64,000 bases of DNA from Larix kaempferi (taxonomy: Eukaryota > Streptophyta > Pinopsida > Pinales > Pinaceae), in assembly GCA_027924585.1 (NCBI GenBank), contig BSBM01000191.1, forward strand, positions 1,178,001 through 1,242,000, in the 5' to 3' direction. The translations under genes and the position numbers were made by a program. Of the stretch, positions 45,049 through 56,579 are shown piece by piece. Positions within the stretch are counted from its first letter, which is position 1, and the number at the start of each line of letters is the position of its first letter. The notes under the pieces were generated by a model, which was not told the DNA's origin, searched no databases, and saw nothing but the letters and a program-made list of their open reading frames with translations.

Positions 45049-45660
45049 TATATATATATGCATGTGCAACACTATATGAACTATGATAGTAATTTTGCAT
45101 AGAATTGTGTACATATGTAGAGGACATCTGATACTAGTGCAACACTATTTTTACAAAATTATTCATGATGTTTTCATTTTTTTTATGATTTTTTGAAGTG
45201 AGACAACCCTGAAAAAAATGATGGTGTGTTCACGTGCAGCACTTTAGGGGCATAACTTAATGAAAATTTGATTTTTTTATATGAGTGTAGAGAGCTCTCT
45301 TTCTTCTAGTGCACCATATAATTTGCTTGAAAAATGGTGAAGGCACTCAAAATTATAGCAGAAACAACAGAGCATTGCATTTTGGAATCATGACATCTGT
45401 CACTTCAAAATTTAATAAGAAATGGAAGAAATAAACATTTATATGAAAAAAAAATATATTTAGAATTTGTAGAGTCTACTTTAAAAGTCGGTTTAATTTT
45501 ATAAAACGTTATTTTACTTTGCATTGTCAAAAGCGTCATTGAAATCAAGCAACTGGAGAAAGTTTTGGATGAAATCTAATAGCCATTTTTTCTTGTCCTA
45601 GCCAATAAGTTCGTTAGTTCGAACCAAATTATGAACTAGTCACTCCCACCTAAATTTGAA
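42341..45660. other. AT-rich intergenic with small duplications
   Basis: No gene recognised. A roughly 105-bp degenerate direct duplication at about 43833-44020 shares TTCATTAGC-like starts, AAGGTTAATGATAT and GTAAAATGTGAG. Confidence 0.45.
44972..45059. repeat. (TA)n microsatellite, about 88 bp
   Basis: Alternating TA with a single AA interruption near 45040. It can form cruciform or slipped structures. Confidence 0.97.
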
Positions 45661-45669
45661 ATTTAAAAT

Positions 45670-45860
45670 AACGCATGTGTTATAAATCGCATCAGTGTCA
45701 TATAATGCATATGTGTTCAATAATGCAAGTACATTATATCACATATGAATTATGTAAAACATACAAAATGCATATGTGTTATATTGCATGTGCATTTTTT
45801 ATGCATACAAAATGCATATGCACTATAATGCATGTATGTTATAATGCATATGCGCTATTG
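45670..45860. repeat. ATGCATATG-rich palindromic word array (left)
   Basis: Short words TATAATGCATATGTGTTATA, ATGCATGTG and similar recur about ten times at irregular 15-25 bp spacing, in both orientations because the core is palindromic. The same words recur at 56600-57000, on the other side of the TC-rich satellite. Confidence 0.65.
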
Positions 45861-46079
45861 ATATATTGAAATTATGCATATTTTCGATAGGTTGAGAGTC
45901 TTAAGTATGAAACAAAATTTAATAAAATTCCTATATATAATTTAAGTCATGTATATAGGGTTAGATGTGGTTGTTTGATAGCTTGTACATGGACCTCTTT
46001 CCTAACAAGTATTATTATATTCCTTCAGCCATTCATTCACGCCTAGACCAATGTATGAAGGGGTGAATATCAATGCATG

Positions 46080-46217
46080 GTAGGAAAATACTCATAAATC
46101 CCCACCCTTTGTTCCCCCCCTTATTATCCCTCTCATCCTCCCTCATATCTCCCTCCCTACTTTTCTCCCTCTCCATCCCTCTCTCTCTCCCCTCCCTTAG
46201 TATCCTTCTCTCTTACA

Positions 46218-46297
<80 letters not shown>

Positions 46298-46866
46298 TCC
46301 CCCCTCCCTCATTCTTTTCCAATATCATCCACTCTCTCCCAAAACCACTCCCTTGCTACCCCCTCTCCTTCTTTCACTATTTCTCTCGCTCTTTTTCCCA
46401 CCCTCATTGCTTAACCATATGTCTCCTTCCCTCCCTCTATATATTTATCTCTCCCTCTCTCTCTCTCTCAATCATGCTCTCTCTCATTATCTCTCTCCCC
46501 CTCTATCACTTTCCATCTCTATCCCTCTTTCTCTATCTCTATCAATCACTCTCTCTCCCTATATTTATCTCCACTCCCTCTCTCTCTCTCTAAATCTCTC
46601 TCTCTCTCCCTCCCTCACTATCTCTCCCCCCTCTATCACTCTCTCTATCTGTCTCTTAATAACACTCTCTCTCACTCTCTCATATCTCTCTCTCTCTTCC
46701 CCCCTCCCTCATTTGTTTCCAATATCTCTCTCTCTCTCTCTATCCCTCTCTCTATCAATCACTCTCTCTCTCTCACTATCTCTCTCTCCCCCTCAATCAC
46801 TCTCTCTCTCTCTCTCTCACACTATATATCTCCTCCTCTATCACTCTCTCTCTCTCTCTCACTATA

Positions 46867-46915
<49 letters not shown>

Positions 46916-46999
46916 CACCTCCCTCATTCTTTTCCAATCCCTTCCTCTCTCTCTCTCTCTCTCTCTCTCTTTCCACCTCCCTCATTCTTTTCCAATCCC

Positions 47000-47066
<67 letters not shown>

Positions 47067-47953
47067 ACCACTCCCTTTCTACCCCCCCTTTCTTTCACCA
47101 ACTCTCTTGATTCTTTTCCCACCCTCCCTGCTTATCCATATGTATCCTTCCCTCCCTCACTCTGTCCCCCCCCCCCCTCTCTCTCCCACAACCACTTCCT
47201 TGCTAACCCTCCCCTTATTTCAGTACCTCTTTCACTCTTTTTCCCACCATCCCTGTTTATCCATTTGTCTCCTTCCCTCCCTCTCTCTCTTTCATTCTCC
47301 CCCCCTCTCTCTCAATCACTCTCTCTCACTTTTGTTTCTCTCCCTCTATCACACTCTCTCTCTTTCACTCTCTCCATCTCTCTCTCTCACTATCTATCTC
47401 CTCCTTTATCACTCTTGACCTCATTGTGGGATATATAGCCTCTAAGAGTTGATAAGGGATCCAGCAAAAGTTATTTAGTACTAGGGATGGGTCATGGGGT
47501 AGTAGACATGAGGAAATTGGATCCTTCATCCCTAATAAAAGATTATAGGAATACATTATCAATAACATCACCCCTAAGCACCACACATGATCTATTAATA
47601 ATATCCTTGGCCTTCAAGTCAGGATATGGATACCATTAGGAATTTTTTAGAAGTACTGGTATAAGTGTTTAGTTTTTAACCATGATCTATATCCACCTTT
47701 ACTTCTCAATATCCCCCTCCCTCCCAGTTATATGTCTTTCCCTCTCTCTCCCCTTTCCTCTCACTCTCCTTACCTTTACCTCTATATCCCTCCCTCCATA
47801 TATCCCCTTCACTCCATATCTAGATATATTTTTCCCTCACTCTCTCTCTCCACATTCACCTCTCTATCTCCCTTCCTTCCCCAAATATATATATTTCCCT
47901 CTCTCTCCCCCTCCCTCTCCATCCATCTACCTCCCTCTCTCCCCTTACCTTTA

Positions 47954-47984
<31 letters not shown>

Positions 47985-48202
47985 ACCACTCCCTTGCTAC
48001 CACCCCTTCCTTGACTACCTCTCTCGCTCTTCTTCCCACCCTCCCTACTTATCCATCCATCTCCTTTACTCCCTCTATCTCTTTCTATATCCATCTTTCT
48101 CTATCTAAATCACTCTCTCTCTCTCACTATCTCTCTCCCCCCCCCCCCTCTCTCTCTCTCTCACTCTCTCTCTCTCTCTCCCCCCCCACAACCACTCCCT
48201 TT
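46080..48202. repeat. (TC)n compound satellite with 115-bp units, left part
   Basis: Polypyrimidine DNA on the plus strand: long TC runs, shorter CA and TA runs, and an embedded non-simple unit beginning AACCACTCCCTTGCTACC and running through TTCCCACCCTCCCTGCTTATCC to CTCCTTCCCTCC. Unit starts are near 46343, 47066, 47190, 47984 and 48190. The last is cut by the LTR element at 48203. A non-repetitive island lies at about 47415-47690. Open frames of up to 361 codons here are simple Ser/Leu repeats without coding value. Confidence 0.9.
48198..48202. other. Target-site duplication CCTTT, left
   Basis: CCTTT directly precedes the 5' LTR. The same 5 bp follow the 3' LTR at 55664-55668. A perfect 5-bp TSD is typical of LTR retrotransposons. 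Confidence 0.93.
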
Positions 48203-48850
48203 TGTTGATGTATATGTAACTTCGGAATGTATTTCACATATATGTATATTGTATTCCTATAGAGATGGTATTATTCCTCTATAAGGAAGTGTCGTCATTT
48301 ATATTGTAAGTGTCGTAACTTATACTTGATGGGTTATTAGACCACCTTGTTTGGGGTCGGCCCTATATAAGTCATGTGGGTCAAAGGGTTATTAGACCAC
48401 CCTATTGGGGGTCGGCCATGTGGGTCAAAGGGTTATTAGACCACCCTATTGGGGGTCGGCCCACTCAGCATTATGTTATGTGGTTAAGTTCGAGCCGACA
48501 TGAGTTAGGTAAAAAGGCAAGTCAAGTCAAGTATAAATAGAGTGCGGGAGGCACTCTATTTGCTCACTCACTTCTTACACATGCTCTCAAGGAGGAGAGG
48601 CGCACTTATGGAGGAGGAGGATCTGCTGCTAGGTTATGTCTATCTCTTGGTTGGTTGTATCATTGCTCTATCTATCTCTGAGGAAGTTATTGGGGTTTTT
48701 CACCTTTATGGTTTTCCCCAAGTAAATCTTTGTGTCTCTTGTGTGCTTGCATTATTGTCTCCATGATTGATATGCTGTAGATATGCTGTACATGTTGTTC
48801 TCTCAGTTAAGATCCTAGATCATATTGAAGTAAATTCAGAAAATTTAACA
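48203..48850 (+). repeat. 5' LTR (648 bp)
   Basis: Begins TGTTGATGTATATG and ends AAATTTAACA. It has a TATA box TATAAATA at 48532-48539. It contains three tandem copies of a GGGTTATTAGACCACC...GGGGTCGGCC subrepeat (about 48345-48465). A 74-codon open frame downstream of the TATA box is present in both LTRs but shows no family features. Confidence 0.95.
48532..48539 (+). promoter_or_regulatory. TATA box of the 5' LTR
   Basis: TATAAATA followed by GAGTGCGGGAGGCACTC, a short inverted repeat around the likely transcription start. The same lies at 55345-55352 in the 3' LTR. Confidence 0.65.
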
Positions 48851-48862
48851 TGGTATCAGAGC
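48851..48862 (+). promoter_or_regulatory. Primer-binding site (initiator tRNA-Met)
   Basis: TGGTATCAGAGC directly follows the 5' LTR. It is complementary to the 3' end of plant initiator tRNA-Met, the usual primer for copia elements. Confidence 0.93.
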
Positions 48863-51800
48863 TAGCCTGAAAGAAGGCATGATATGGCATGTATGGCACT
48901 TGTTGCACTTATGATGCTAGGGCTTGATATAGAAAAAACCAGTCATCGTAGCACTTTCGCTATAAATCCGTTTTGGAGAAGTTTTCGGATCTGCAATTGT
49001 TACAGGACGAAGATAAGATCTCCAGGTATCTTGTGTCCAAAGGACATCCTCTAATTCGTTGTACTTTGTTATTTATGATCTGTACAATATAGGGTTTCTG
49101 CCTCTTCCAGATCTGAGTCAAAATCAGGTGACCTTGGGAAAAAGGTCATATCTTGGGCTAGGAAGCTCCAAATGAAATTTCGTAAAAAGTGACAGGTAGT
49201 ACACAGTCTGTACTATCTCAGAAAACTTTTTCAGAGGCCGAAGTTGAACCAGTGACACGTGGAACTCCGTACAAGTGCGCTCTCCTGTATTATCCCATAA
49301 ACAGGTCACGTTACAACATTTGGCATAACTCTCTCTCAGAGAATCCAATTGAGGTCAGACCTGTCAGGATGGAAATATAACAGGCCGAGCTATCTCAGAA
49401 AACTTTTTCAGAGGACGAAGGTCAAAAAGTGACACGTGGCACGCCGTACAAGTTCGCTCTCCTGTATTTTCCCAAAACAGGTCACGTTGCGACATTTGGA
49501 ATAACTCTCTCTCAGAACATCCAATTGAGGTCAGACCTGTCAGGATGGAAAGCTAACAGGTCAGGCTATCTCAGAAAACTTTTTCAGACCCTGTGGATCA
49601 AAAATTTCGTAGTTACACCAGAAACAATCAGGTACATATTTCTGTCAAAACAGAATTATTTTTTGGTACCTTCATTCATGGCTTCCGGAATTTAGGGCTT
49701 TGAAGAAAGTTGGAATTTTTGTAATCGGAGACCACGGCTGGATGCTACTCATCAAAATAGAAATTTAGAGACCAAGATCAGAATTTTTGGCTGGGTAGAA
49801 GGCCGGGTTTGATCAGACCCTAGTTCGGGACTTTGATCAGAAAAATGGAAAATTAGGGCTTCTGTAAAAATGGGAATTTTTGAAATCTGTGACCACGGCT
49901 GGAAGCTCCTCAGAAAAATAGAAGCTTAGAGCTTTGGATCAAACATTTTGATTGGGTAGAAGAGTGGGCTTCATCAAACCCCGGTTCAGGGTCACGTCCA
50001 GTGAATCCAGAAGTTTCAAAGGCAAAATTGAGGAGTGAAACTTTGCAGTTTTCAAATTATGAATATACCAGTTTGATCAGTTCATCAAGGCGCATATTCC
50101 TATCCTATCGGAAGGTTGAAATTCAAAGTTTGAATTTTTGGGGTTTCTCTGACAAACCCATATCCAGCTCAAGGTCCAGTTCTTGCAAATCAAGTGGATT
50201 GGGTTAATCCTAGAAGAAGATGGATTGATCACCTGCATAAGTGAAAGAAGTTTCTGTCTCAGAGGGAGATGAGGATAAGGCCTTACATAAGAAGATTACA
50301 AGCGATCTCGACAGGTATGACTCATCGAGGTATGTTTCGATATTTGTCCATGATTAAGTTTATGGTATGATTGTCTTCATGTTATTACGGTTAGTACAAT
50401 TTTGATTTTAGATTTGTTGTATCACCTTAACAAAATTATGAATGCATGATAGAAGATATTCATTGGCTAGGGTATTGACACTTATGATTGTACTAATGCA
50501 TTATGGTGTTGTATGAGGTTTATGTTGTCTACTAACATGAAAGGTACACCAAGAAAGACAGATCATGTTCTGGTCCAAGAACATATGATCATGATAACAT
50601 GAGGACAAAGATTCATCCATTGTCATGGATCTCATACAAGATCCATTCACGAGGTATGTATAACTTGGTTTTATAATGGTTAACTTATGAGACATGCAGG
50701 TTACTAGCACAAGTCACTGAAGAGAACCAAAAGACATTATACGGGTATGTTAGACATAACTAGCTAACATGATAATCCAAGTATGTTTTTCCTATATCAA
50801 GCTAGATTCCTACCTTGGGTTAGGATCTTATACTATCGCGTTGTTGATAATGATTATTCATGAAGTCATAGGTTTGAATAATCATGATTGTATGCATATT
50901 ATGTTTCTTACCATAATTGATGATATGACTAACCAGAAGAATCATGATGGTATAGGTTTGAATAATCACAGGTTTTATGCATTTTATATCTCTTATCTTG
51001 ATTGATGATTCAACTAACCTAAAGAGTCATAGGCTTGACTAATTACAGGTTTAGACATGTTATGTTTCTTATGATTTGACTAACCATAAGAATCCTTGAA
51101 TGCTAATGCTTATTATTTCTGTTTGAAATGATCATGACTATACATGCTTGAGATTATTGTGTTTTAATAGTATACTAATGAATGTATGATTTTATATGAG
51201 ATCACAAGGATAACACATTCATGATACTAATAAGCATGCATAGGGACCAAGGATGAATATGAGTTCAAGAACAGGTAATTCAGGAAGCAAAGATCAAGAG
51301 GGAGCACACTCTAGTTGTTCCTGCAAGAAAGCAAAGGAGCACACTTCAGTAGTTTCTGCAAGGATGCAGATATTCAGAGGGAGTTGATCATCTCTCTACA
51401 TTTCACAACAGAAAGGTGTAGAAGAAGCTACCTCAGATTAGGACTCCAGCAGCTCCTGCAAGGAAGCAAAGACTCAAAGGGAGTCCACCCAACGAACAAA
51501 GAAAGATAAGTATTTTAATCATCATTTCTTGCATATTTGTTTGTTTAAATAAAATTGTTCAATAATGTATATACTGATGTTCCTAGAATTAGGTTGTGTA
51601 TTATGCATATTAGAATAATTGCATTGATGAACAGTATACTCCTAATATGCATGGGTAAGTGGCCTATGGCACTGTACAACATTCCATTGCTACTTATCTA
51701 GAATGAAACCTCTTTGCTGACATGTTGGGAGTTGTGCACACTCTTAACAATGTTCTGGTAGAGATTGGAAGGCATCTAGAAAGTTACGGAATATGGATAA

Positions 51801-51882
51801 ATGTTGTATTGAAGCATTGGCTAAGATAATTGCATGACTGTATGGCATATTTCTTTATGTGTAAGAATTTGTTCTGAAAACT
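48863..51882 (+). other. 5' internal region of the copia element, no gag or integrase
   Basis: Three kilobases without a recognisable gag, protease or integrase frame. 49213-49590 is a tandem repeat (separate entry). Around 49715-49990 two degenerate copies of a GACCACGGCTGGA(T/A)GCT...AGAAA(A/T)AGAA block occur. At 51240-51500 there are three copies of an AGTTCCTGCAAG(A/G)AAGCAAAG-like word. The sequence looks like a replaced or strongly decayed gag-pol region. Confidence 0.6.
49213..49590. repeat. 176-bp tandem repeat in the retroelement leader
   Basis: CTATCTCAGAAAACTTTTTC begins at 49213, 49390 and 49566. Two full copies and the start of a third share CAGGTCACGTT and GAGGTCAGACCTGTCAGGAT. 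The position just downstream of the PBS is where leader/packaging signals would be expected. Confidence 0.88.
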
Positions 51883-53331
51883 ATGAGATGTTTTCTAATC
51901 ATGCAATTTAACTTGTTGTGTAGGAAAGATCGTATGCCATCTCCTACAAAAGAAGAACTACAACATTTTGTTCCAGCAACAAAGATATCTATTGAAGATA
52001 TTGAAGATATTGAAGATATTGAAGTTCCCAGGATCTGGGATGAAGAAATGAAATGCCTTGATCCGTCGATCATGAAGAATGATGTTTGGGATGTAATCCC
52101 AAGACATGAAGGGAAGTTTGCTATGACTTCCAAATGGAACTATCAGATCAAGCATGTTGCAGATGACAGCATTAAGAAATATAAAAGTGATGAAATAGAA
52201 GATGCACCAGATGGATTTCAAGACGGCATGGTGTAGTCATATATGTGTGCAGAACTTGGTATGGTAGGATAGACAGCTTTCTATCCAGTTTGGGCATTAC
52301 CAAGAGTAAAGCAGATTCCAACCTTTTCTACAAGGTTGAAGAAGGCAATCCAGTGATACTACTTTTATATGCAGATAACCTGTTTGTTACAGGTAAAGAT
52401 AGATTGATTGCTGACACGCAGCGGAAGCTTTCTTCCAAGTTCGAGATGAAGAACTTGGGGATGATGCACTATTTGTTTTTGGCATGGAGGTGTGGCAGAG
52501 TGCATATGGAATCTTCCTTGGACAAGGGAAGTATGTAGTAGAGATCCTGAAGAGGTTCGGGATGATGGACTGCAAGGATATGGCCACACCTATGGCATCG
52601 AATATGAAGCTTATATATGATGCTTCATCTGAGCCGGTTGATGTCTCTTTGTATCGTCAGATGATTGGGTCCTTGATGTACCTGACGAACACGAGACCAG
52701 ACATTTGCTTTGCTGTGAACACATTGAGCCAGTTCCTGACGGATCCGAGGAGTGTTCACCTGGTTGCTGTAAAGCATGTTCTGAGGTACTTGAAGGGTAC
52801 AGTGGATTATGGGCTCAGGTATGAGGAGAATCAAATGTTTAACCTGCAGGGTTATGTTGATTCAGATTGGGATGGCAGTGCTGCAAACAGGAAGAGCACA
52901 TCTGGGTGTTGCTTCAGTATGGGATCAGGTGTGATCTCTTGGTTTAGCAGGAAGCAGTCCTGCGTAGCACTGAGTACAACTGAGGCAGAGTATGTTGCTG
53001 CCTGTTCAGCTAGTTGTGAGGCAGTATGGCTCGGAAGCTACTGTCTGAGCTATTTGATCTCCCGTTGGAGGCTACTGGTATCTTCTGTGATAACCAGAGT
53101 TGTGTGAAGCTGTCCGAGAACCCAGTGTTTCATGACAGGTCGAAACACATAGAGATCAAATATCACTATATCATGGATATGGTGCAGAAAGGAGCTGTGA
53201 AGCTCCTGTATGTTGCGACGGACGAGCAGATTGCAGATGTGCTGATGAAGCCACTAGCCAGGGTGAAGTTCGAGTACTTCAGAGAGAGGCTTGGCGTTCT
53301 TCAAATCGAGGACACTTCGAGGAAGAAGTGA
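51883..53331 (+). pseudogene. Copia reverse transcriptase and RNase H, broken
   Basis: The first part (51913-52236) holds the RT start WDEEMKCLDPSIMKNDVWDV and then GKFAMTSKWNYQIKH. After KYK about 60 residues including the first catalytic Asp region are deleted, ending at a TAG. The next frame (52245 onward) reads WYGRIDSFLSSLGITKS and LLLYADNLFVTG, where the catalytic YVDD is YADN. A frameshift near 52475 leads to KYVVEILKRFGMMDCKDM, SLMYLTNTRPDICFAVN and RNase H with VDSDWDG and STTEAEYVAAC. Another frameshift near 53027 leads to IFCDNQSCVKLSENPVFHDR, HIEIKYHYI and the stop at 53329. RNase H acidic residues are kept. RT makes cDNA and RNase H degrades the RNA template; the RT here cannot work. 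Confidence 0.93.
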
Positions 53332-53439
53332 TGGACACATTTGCTGAAGCCATTCCAAGCATGTTGGAAGGAGGATCCTTCACATGGCTGTGGATGTAAG
53401 CACTGGATGATGAACATCAAGATGATGTTCTGGTTTCTG

Positions 53440-53900
53440 CTTGATATGATCAGTTGGATCATTTTTATTTATGTATGTATGTACGCATCATATGGATGCT
53501 GGATATGATCAGTTGGATCATTTTATGTATGTATGTATGCATCATGTGGATGCTGGATATGATCAGTTGGATCATTTTTATGTATGTATGTATGCATCAT
53601 GTTGGATGCTAGATATGATCAGGTGGATCATTTATGTATGGATGCATCATGTTGGATGCTGGATATGATCAGTTGGATCATGTGTATGTATTTTGTATAT
53701 GCATCATGTTGGATGCTTGGACCATGTATCTGTATATGTATCAGGTGGATACATTGTATGATCAGGTGGATCATGTATGGTGATATGTATCATGTATCAG
53801 GTGGATACATTGTATGATCAGGAGGATCATGTATGATGATATGTATCAGGTAGATACTTGGTATGCATCAGGTGGATGCATTGATGATCAGGTGGATCAT
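53440..53900. repeat. Roughly 55-bp tandem repeats (GATCAGTTGGATC) and derivatives
   Basis: ATGATCAGTTGGATCA occurs near 53448, 53507, 53561, 53617 and 53667, separated by runs of TATG and CATCATGTTGGATGCTGGA. It passes into shorter degenerate TATCAGGTGGATACAT units. The spacing of 50-59 bp reflects the variable ATGT runs. Confidence 0.85.
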
Positions 53901-54100
53901 GCAGCAGGATGTTGCAGTGATGATCAGGATGATCATGGATGATGAGCTTCAGGATGTTGCTCCAGATGACATGCAGCAGGACGTTGCAGTGATGATGATC
54001 AGGATGATCATGGATGGTGAGCTTCAGGATGTTGCTCCAGATGACATGCAGCAGGACGTTGCAGTGATGATGATCAGGACGATCATGAGTACATCAGGAT
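53901..54100. repeat. 72-75-bp tandem repeat, three copies
   Basis: GCAGCAGGA(T/C)GTTGCAGTGATG starts at 53901, 53973 and 54048. Each copy is followed by ATCAGGATGATCATGGATG and GAGCTTCAGGATGTTGCTCC. Confidence 0.88.
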
Positions 54101-54166
54101 GATGTATGGTGAGTATCAGGTTGATACTCTGTGGCCGTGGATCAGGTTGTGCAGATGAGCATGTCT

Positions 54167-54775
54167 GGGAGATCCTATAGGTCGGAGTTGTGTACCCGTA
54201 ACAGCCTGGGATGCTCTTTCGAGACATTGCTCTGGGAGGACATGTAATTTGTGCCCTGGGAGATCTCAGGTCGGAGTTGTGTACCCGTAACATACTGAGA
54301 TGCTCTTGCGAGGTTTTGTCCTATGGCATGTAATTTGGGCCCTGGGAGATTTCAGGTCGGAGTTGTGTACCCGTAACATCCTGAGATGCTCTTTCGAGGT
54401 TTTGCCATGACCACATGTAATAGCGCCCTGGGAGATTTCAGGTCGGAGTTGTGTACCCGTAACATCCTGAGATGCTCTTTCGAGGTTTTGCCATGACCAC
54501 ATGTAATAGCGCCCTGGGAGATTTCAGGTCGGAGTTGTGTACCCGTAACATCCTGAGATGCTCTTGCGAGGTTTTGTGGTGGACCACATGTAATTTGTGC
54601 CCTGGGAGATTTCAGGTCAGAGTTGTGTACCCGTAACATCCTGAGATGCTCTTGCGAGGTTTTGTGGTGGGGTCACATGTAATAGCGCCCTGGGAGATCC
54701 TACAGGTCGGAGTTGTGTACCCGTAACATCCTGGGATGCTCTTTCGAGGTTTTGTGACGCATGTAATAAGTCCTG
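54167..54775. repeat. 86-90-bp tandem repeat, seven copies
   Basis: GTC(G/A)GAGTTGTGTACCCGTA starts at 54181, 54270, 54356, 54442, 54528, 54616 and 54706. Each unit carries CCTGGGAGAT, CCTGAGATGCTCTT and GAGGTTTTG. Units are 86-90 bp and very similar, and adjacent copies 4 and 5 are the closest. The array ends about 230 bp before the polypurine tract. Confidence 0.95.
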
Positions 54776-55006
54776 AGGATTCCACAGTATGGCCAGTGAT
54801 GATGAAGACCTGCAGGTGGTGGGCCTACATCCAGTATGAAAAAGGACTGGCTCTGTAGAACTTCCTATGACGAGTAGATTCAGAGATTGATTGAGATAGC
54901 AGCAGCAGTGACGATGATGATGACTCGATGACGATTATCCAGTGACGATGATCCAGAGAAGATGACTTGTGCTAGAAGAATTGTGCTGAGAAATACCTTC
55001 CTAGTT

Positions 55007-55015
55007 AAGAGGGAG
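55007..55015 (+). promoter_or_regulatory. Polypurine tract
   Basis: AAGAGGGAG directly precedes the 3' LTR and would prime plus-strand cDNA synthesis. Confidence 0.9.
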
Positions 55016-55663
55016 TGTTGATGTATATGTAACTTCGGAATGTATTTCACATATATGTATATTGTATTCCTATAGAGATGGTATTATTCCTCTATAAGGA
55101 AGTGTCGTCATTTATATTGTAAGTGTCGTAACTTATACTTGATGGGTTATTAGACCACCTTGTTTGGGGTCGGCCCTATATAAGTCATGTGGGTCAAAGG
55201 GTTATTAGACCACCCTATTGGGGGTCGGCCATGTGGGTCAAAGGGTTATTAGACCACCCTATTGGGGGTCGGCCCACTCAGCATTATGTTATGTGGTTAA
55301 GTTCGAGCCGACATGAGTTAGGTAAAAAGGCAAGTCAAGTCAAGTATAAATAGAGTGCGGGAGGCACTCTATTTGCTCACTCACTTCTTACACATGCTCT
55401 CAAGGAGGAGAGGCGCACTTATGGAGGAGGAGGATCTGCTGCTAGGTTATGTATATCTCTTGGTTGGTTGTATCATTGCTCTATCTATCTCTGAGGAAGT
55501 TATTGGGGTTTTTCACCTTTATGGTTTTCCCCAAGTAAATCTTTGTGTCTCTTGTGTGCTTGCATTATTGTCTCCATGATTGATATGCTGTAGATATGCT
55601 GTACATGTTGTTCTCTCAGTTAAGATCCTAGATCATATTGAAGTAAATTCAGAAAATTTAACA
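55016..55663 (+). repeat. 3' LTR (648 bp)
   Basis: Identical in length to the 5' LTR. By eye it matches everywhere except 55453 (A) versus 48640 (C). The following CCTTT (55664-55668) is the right half of the target duplication. Confidence 0.95.
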
Positions 55664-55921
55664 CCTTTCTACCCCCTCCCCTTCTTTCACTACCTCTCTC
55701 GATATTTTTCCCACCCTCCCTGTTTATCCACCCATCTCCTTGCCTCCCTCTCTCTCTTTTAGTCACTCTCTCTCTCGCTATCTCTCTCCCCCTCTATCAC
55801 TCTCTCTCTATCTCTCAATCACTATCTATATATCTCACTATCTCACTCTCTCCCCCTACTCTAACTATCTCTCTCCCCGTTTTCACTCTCTCTCTCACTC
55901 TCTCTATCCCCTTCTCTATCC

Positions 55922-55956
<35 letters not shown>

Positions 55957-56177
55957 ACAACCACTCCCTTGATACCCACTCCCTTCATTCACTACCTCTC
56001 TCTCTCTTTTTCCCACCCTCCCTGCTTATCCACTTGTATCCTTGCATCCCTCTCTCTCTTTCTCTCCCCCCTTCTCTCTCTATCTATATATATATTCCAT
56101 TCTCTCTCTCTCTCTCTCACTATCTCACTATCTCTCTCTGCCTCTCAATCACTCTCTATCTATCTCACTATATCTCT

Positions 56178-56239
<62 letters not shown>

Positions 56240-56545
56240 ACCACTCCCTTGCTACCCCCTCCCCTTATTTCACTACTTTTCTTGCTCTTTTTCCCACCCT
56301 ACCTACTTATCCACTCATCTCCTTGCCTTCCTCTCTCTCTTTATCTCTCCCTCTCTCTCTCTCTCTCTATCACTCTCTCAATCTCTCAATCTCCTGATCC
56401 ATCCCTAGATATATATCTATTTCCATTTATTACCCTTCCTTCTATCTTTATCTTTCTCTCCCCCTCCCTCTCTGCAATCCCCTCAACCGCCCCAACTCTC
56501 TCTCTCTCTTGCTCTGCATCCATATTTTCTAACTCTCTCTCTAGG
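55664..56545. repeat. (TC)n compound satellite, right part
   Basis: Continuation of the satellite after the retroelement. It completes the interrupted 115-bp unit (CCTTTCTACCCCCTCCCC and on) and holds two more unit starts near 55959 and 56239, the latter preceded by a (CA)n run as at 47066 and 47984. TC runs end near 56540. Confidence 0.9.
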
Positions 56546-56579
56546 AATCCATAAGACAAATGGATCGATTCCTCCATTT

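Larger units (their letters stand above)
48203..55663 (+). mobile_element. Complete Ty1/copia LTR retrotransposon, non-autonomous
   Basis: A 7461-bp element has 648-bp LTRs (TGTTGA to TTAACA), a primer-binding site, a polypurine tract and a perfect 5-bp TSD. The order RT then RNase H at the 3' end of the coding part, and the RT sequence, place it in Ty1/copia. Gag, protease and integrase are missing. What is left is a truncated, frameshifted RT/RNase H (51.9-53.3 kb) surrounded by noncoding sequence full of tandem repeats. The LTRs differ at one position only (48640 C versus 55453 A), so insertion was recent, although the element cannot encode its own proteins. Confidence 0.95.

Noticed and set aside
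46073-47438. Long open frames (up to 361 codons) of Ser/Leu/Pro
   Set aside because: They are translations of TC, CTC and CCCT simple repeats that remain open in several frames at once. No domain, codon bias or start context supports a gene.
48542-48766. A 74-codon frame found identically in both LTRs (also 55355-55579)
   Set aside because: Its conservation only reflects the identity of the two LTRs. It has no recognised domain and lies in the LTR downstream of the TATA box.
54167-54775. Regular repeats considered as a CRISPR array
   Set aside because: Units are contiguous 86-90-bp tandem repeats without unique spacers, and they sit inside a plant retrotransposon.
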